Shown here: positions 60,287 through 64,000 of the stretch, piece after piece | Position numbering within the stretch: position 1 is the stretch's first letter | Layout: each line of letters starts with the position of its first letter | DNA from: Lingula anatina | Lineage: Eukaryota > Brachiopoda > Lingulata > Lingulida > Lingulidae | Direction: 5' to 3' | DNA: 64,000 nucleotides | Assembly: GCF_001039355.2 (NCBI RefSeq) | Contig: NW_019775634.1 | Location: forward strand, 204,316-268,315 | Program-made: the position numbers and the translations under genes | Notes under the pieces: generated by a model | Told to the model about the DNA's origin: nothing | The model's database searches: none | Seen by the model: the letters and a program-made list of their open reading frames with translations, nothing else

Positions 60287-61600
60287 TTATGAAATTCATA
60301 TAATTATCATGATCATTCATATAACTATAGGCCTAAATCAAGCATGATTGTTGCAAAGGCTTGTGTAACAGTTACAGTACATGTATGTTATAGTTGTACA
60401 GTGAGAGGTATATTAAACAAACCATGTTAAATATATAAAATACACACAGAGATAAATACACAAACAAACATACACAGTCAATATTGATATAATCATATTC
60501 GCCCGTCTCTTGCTTGTCGCCTGTGTAGATGGTTCGGTATATCAAATCTCATTTTACTGCACTTTGTTATGAAGTTCGCCAAGTAATCTGAACACTGTGT
60601 CATGTTTTTTATTTTGTCTGCAATAAGAACTTGGGTTTGCTCTCTTTTTTTTTTTTACTTTGAGCTTTTTGCTATGTTTGGTGTAAGAGGAGCATTTCCG
60701 TTTTATATTCAGGAAATGAGGCTCTTCTTCTATTGTCAATTTAAAAAGTTTACCTGTTCTTTTCTATTCAGAGATTGCTGTTAGCCTCTTTCCTTCAGCA
60801 TTGGAAGGTCATCTGCTCCAATTCCGAATCTAGCCAAGTTCTTTATCTCACATTTAGTTATGTTTTGTATAATTGACATGTATTCTTCTGGTTCATTTAT
60901 TGTATTATATAATTTGGATAAGGTTCTGGATAAGCTTTGAATATCCTTTGAATTAAATTACTTTCGGAATTTGCTTAATCACATGTATAAAAATGTAACT
61001 CGGACAAGCCGATGAAGTCAATTTTGTAGATGTCAATAACAAAAGTAAGTAAAATATATACAATTTTTATGTATGATGCTCACTAAGTATTTGGGCAGGA
61101 ATATATTATATTTTATATAATGACTAAAAAGTCATTTGTTCACTTGCTGTGCGAAGTGATGAAGAAAATCTCTCATATTTTACAGATTTTCACAAGCAAA
61201 CAAAAACATGCATATGAACAGATACGTACTGGAAGCTGTTTGAGTTTAAGGTACTTGTGAAAATTAGGAAAAACGCCTATGACGCAGAATCATAATAAAC
61301 GAGTACCAAATTAAGCAAAGAACTACTTTATTAATGTCCAGGGGACAACATATATTGTCAAGAAATGACTAACTAAAAGAAATAACTATTCAGCTAATCG
61401 AACACACACATCGTATTTATGTGTGACGTTTTTTTTTAATAGATTGATCTAGTTTCAATCTGAAATTTCTATTTGTAAACCTGTTCGTGACACTCCCCAC
61501 CCACCACGCGAGGTTGGTTCATGTAGACAGAACTCGCTCTCGATGTATGTGAACGCAACATTTGACACGAGGTGAGGTGTTACCCAACACGAAGTGACAT
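59210..61600. other. Non-coding stretch
   Basis: No gene recognised. Contains a CA microsatellite (60242-60280) and AT-rich sequence. Confidence 0.5.
60242..60280. repeat. CA dinucleotide microsatellite
   Basis: About 19 uninterrupted CA units. Confidence 0.95.
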
Positions 61601-62212
61601 AATCCCACGAAAACCACGATAACCCAGGTGGGACTGGATTAACGTGATGATGGGAGCCCATAAGTAGTTTGCTCCTTGACACCGGGTTACTGTTGATAGA
61701 GGTGGACGATACTTAAGGTAAGTACTAAAATGGTATACTCATGGGAAAAGTGATCTGAATACTTTACGGTTCTATGTAAAATCTTTACTGGGATAACAAA
61801 GAATAAACAGTTTTGCCAGTGAGGCATGGACAGTCTAAGCGTTTCTTTTGAAAAAAATTATGTTTAATAATTAGGCAGAGAATTCTGGAAAGTGTACTTG
61901 GTGTTTCATCTAGACAATTAAGTCTTTACTGTCGTGACCACGCAGATTATTAGCGACTTGTTTTTATTGTGCTGAGTGAACCAAAACGTATGATTTGCTG
62001 TCTTTTAATGTGTAAAAAACCCAGTGAGTTACAACCGGAAAAATAGTTCATAAACTTATTCAATTCAAACATCGTCTGAGTTTTTCTTCTCACCAGTTGC
62101 ATTTAGGATGTGAAAAAGATAACGATTTACCAGAAAGACCTAAAATGCAATTCTAAATGTACATGTCTATTCAATCAAATCTAAAATCAAAGTAAATACT
62201 TGTTTATTGTAG

Positions 62213-62298
62213 GTTGCCAAAGGACAAGAGAGGTAGAATAATGAAACAATTGCTCACGATAGCCTTGCTGATATGTGCCCAGCTGGTTAAAGGCCAAG
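62213..62298 (+). CDS. Signal-peptide exon of an unidentified secreted protein (partial gene)
   Basis: A splice acceptor (TTATTGTAG) is followed by 28 nt of leader, an ATG at 62241, and 19 codons MKQLLTIALLICAQLVKGQ ending at a donor (CAAG then GTGAGG) in phase 1. This is a textbook signal peptide: short basic start, hydrophobic core, small polar cleavage region. Phase-1 ends are typical of signal exons. A possible upstream non-coding exon ends at 61717 before a strong donor (AAG then GTAAGT). Downstream exons are not visible before 64000, so the product is unknown. Confidence 0.6.
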
Positions 62299-62309
62299 GT
62301 GAGGAAAAC

Positions 62310-63400
62310 CATATTTGATGAGGATGTGTTAAATCCAAAATAGGGTGGACGAAAAAGAAGCATAATTTTTAGACATTTTACTAAATGCCTCGAAATTTTT
62401 TTCGCCTGCAGATAACCTTTTTCTCGAACAAAATGCTTCAAGCAAAACAGCACCTGAAATGAATACCTGCGAAAAATAAGCGCCATATTATAGAACCCCT
62501 AAAAGATACATGTTAACCATAAATCTAACGCAAACAACCTACTATATATTTCAAGCTGCGTATTTAGTGGAATATTTTCCAGCTGACGGTATAGGCTCTT
62601 ATCTGTCATATGTATGGCGTGGGGTGAAAAAGGAAGACGCAGAACAAAATAAAAAGCTAATTTAAGATAAATTTTATGATATTTTGGAACTTTTCCCTTG
62701 CACCAATGCCCACGTTTAATCGATAATAAGACGAAACATTATATGTTTTGGGAAGAACGTTTTTTAATCTCTCGCAGTGAGAAATCGCCTTGCTCATTTT
62801 AAACTTGGTTTCTATCTTTCACAATTAAGTTTTCTTTTAATTTTAAGACTGCAAATTAATCCATCCTGATTAAATACTTTGTTAACACATGCAAAGGCTA
62901 CTGTTATTTAGTCATCGTTGCCAAGCCAACAATTTCACAGCACGAAATGAATAATGTTTCTGCAATACGGCTATTGCAAAGGAAAGGATTGTTCATTTGA
63001 ATGTCATGGCCTTTCGTGACGGCAGATTACAGCCAGTCCTCAAGTTATGTAGACCAAATATCGCTTCCATGAGGCTTTTTTAATCGCTGTCACCGTTAAT
63101 GGTATCAAAGGAAATACCATGCGCTCTAAAACTCAAACTGCATATTGGCTATGCTTTATTTCAAATTTGAAATCGCTTGAACCAGTAATTACCGGCATCC
63201 CTTTTACACTGATGCTCATAAGTTAAGCAACACTTTCTTATTTCTCGAATTTCTCAGCAACCAAAAATTTTATTGAGGCAAAATTTGTACAATAGCTAGA
63301 TATTTCTCTTGTTTTTACTTTGACTTACTGGACCGTGACATTAGAGTACTATTTACTGTTGGACACGATAGAATATGCAATGGGGGTCCCACTTGCGAAA
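62310..63400. other. Non-coding stretch, probably intron
   Basis: Lies downstream of the signal-peptide exon and upstream of the transposase remnant. No exon recognised. Confidence 0.45.
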
Positions 63401-63466
63401 AACACAGTTTGGTCATGCCATGAGGAGCTTCCAGTTTGACTTATTTCATGGGCACAATTTGTCATT

Positions 63467-64000
63467 TTGGACCAAGCAATGGTTAGAAGAGGACTCAACG
63501 AGGTAATCAGATGGCAAATAATGGGAAGCCATCGTGCTGCGGTGCCAAAGAGACAGATTGCAAGGCAACAAAAAAGTAGCACCAAGTCAAGTGTCCAAGC
63601 TGGTAGCAAAATGGCGCCCAACTCATCATGTATTGGACAAGCCTCTTTCTGGTAGAATAATATTAACCGACGCAAGAGATGAAGATATCTGGTTCGATTA
63701 TGCCACCAGGGCCAGTTCATATCAACCAAACAATGAAAAATTGCCATCGTACGTCATTCAAGGGAGGTGCCCTGGTCAACAATACAGAGACCAAAGACCA
63801 TTGGGGTGCATACAATCACACACTCAAGCAAATCCAGAAAGAAAAATCATTTTGGTGCAGGACAATGCGCCCATCCAGAAAGCATGGTCCGTGCAAGACG
63901 CGCTGCAACAGCGCGGTATCCCACATTTGGATTGGCCTGCATATTTACCAATTCTAAATGTAATAGAACATGCTTAGGATATGATTGACAGGGCAGTAAA
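63467..64000 (+). pseudogene. Decayed Tc1-like transposase, runs off the window
   Basis: A helix-turn-helix half reads RQIARQQK then (after a frameshift) VAPSQVSKLVAKWRPTHHVL followed by DKPLSGR, the Tc1-type paired-like DNA-binding region. The catalytic half reads VQDNAPIQKAW, then LQQRGIPHLDWPAYLPILNVIEHA, matching the usual QDNAPxHxA ... DWPAxSPDLNPIEHLWD block. A stop replaces the Trp after EHA. The stretch between the two halves is far too short and lacks the first catalytic Asp. The element is therefore internally deleted and dead. It continues past 64000. Confidence 0.82.

Noticed and set aside
1-64000. rRNA and tRNA genes
   Set aside because: By eye I found no tRNA-like box A/box B pairs or rRNA sequence; a dedicated covariance search was not possible here.

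Overview
This is intron-rich, AT-rich animal nuclear DNA, most likely a marine invertebrate. Canonical GT/AG exons encode proteins of animal families: a Pim-type kinase, OTUD5, GT10 fucosyltransferases and EF-hand proteins. The intergenic DNA is full of microsatellites and short DNA transposons. The palindromic octamer TAGGCCTA is strikingly frequent. A deuterostome such as an echinoderm or hemichordate is my guess, but the sequence does not prove it. Several single-N joins and one 25-N gap mark a draft scaffold.

Layout. 1-9.6 kb: no gene recognised. 9.67-16.13 kb, minus strand: a complete six-exon Pim-family serine/threonine kinase (334 aa predicted), with a CCAAT-box cluster upstream. 16.7-22 kb: non-coding, with a duplicated block beside gaps. 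22.1-23.2 kb (minus) and 33.7-34.8 kb (plus): two nearly identical alpha-1,3-fucosyltransferase-like genes with uninterrupted reading frames, arranged head to head. Between them lie nested short transposons, decayed mariner-like transposase fragments in inverted orientation, and a perfect-TSD foldback element. 35.85-36.04 kb: a possible THAP-like exon. 38.95-44.48 kb, minus strand: a complete ten-exon OTUD5 (DUBA) deubiquitinase gene (533 aa predicted), with a YY1-like site and a CRE upstream. 45.7-54.7 kb, minus strand: three tandem two-exon genes for EF-hand proteins of the sarcoplasmic calcium-binding type with an N-terminal hydrophobic leader. The middle copy has a transposon in its second exon. 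57-61 kb: no gene recognised, but a GAATG-rich block and another short transposon. 61.7-62.3 kb, plus strand: probable first exons of a secreted-protein gene. 63.4-64 kb: a decayed Tc1-like transposase running off the window.

The most informative feature is that the tandem EF-hand array acts as a natural insertion/empty-site experiment. Four mobile elements in one repeat unit (TSDs CAA, TA, TTAA and TA) can each be compared with an uninserted paralogous copy, which fixes their ends to the base. A second theme is technical: three direct duplications of about 0.6-1.4 kb each restart exactly at an N. They look like unmerged overlapping contig ends or alternative haplotypes rather than real tandem duplications. 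The genes do not form an obvious functional pathway. I found no convincing new multi-gene system.
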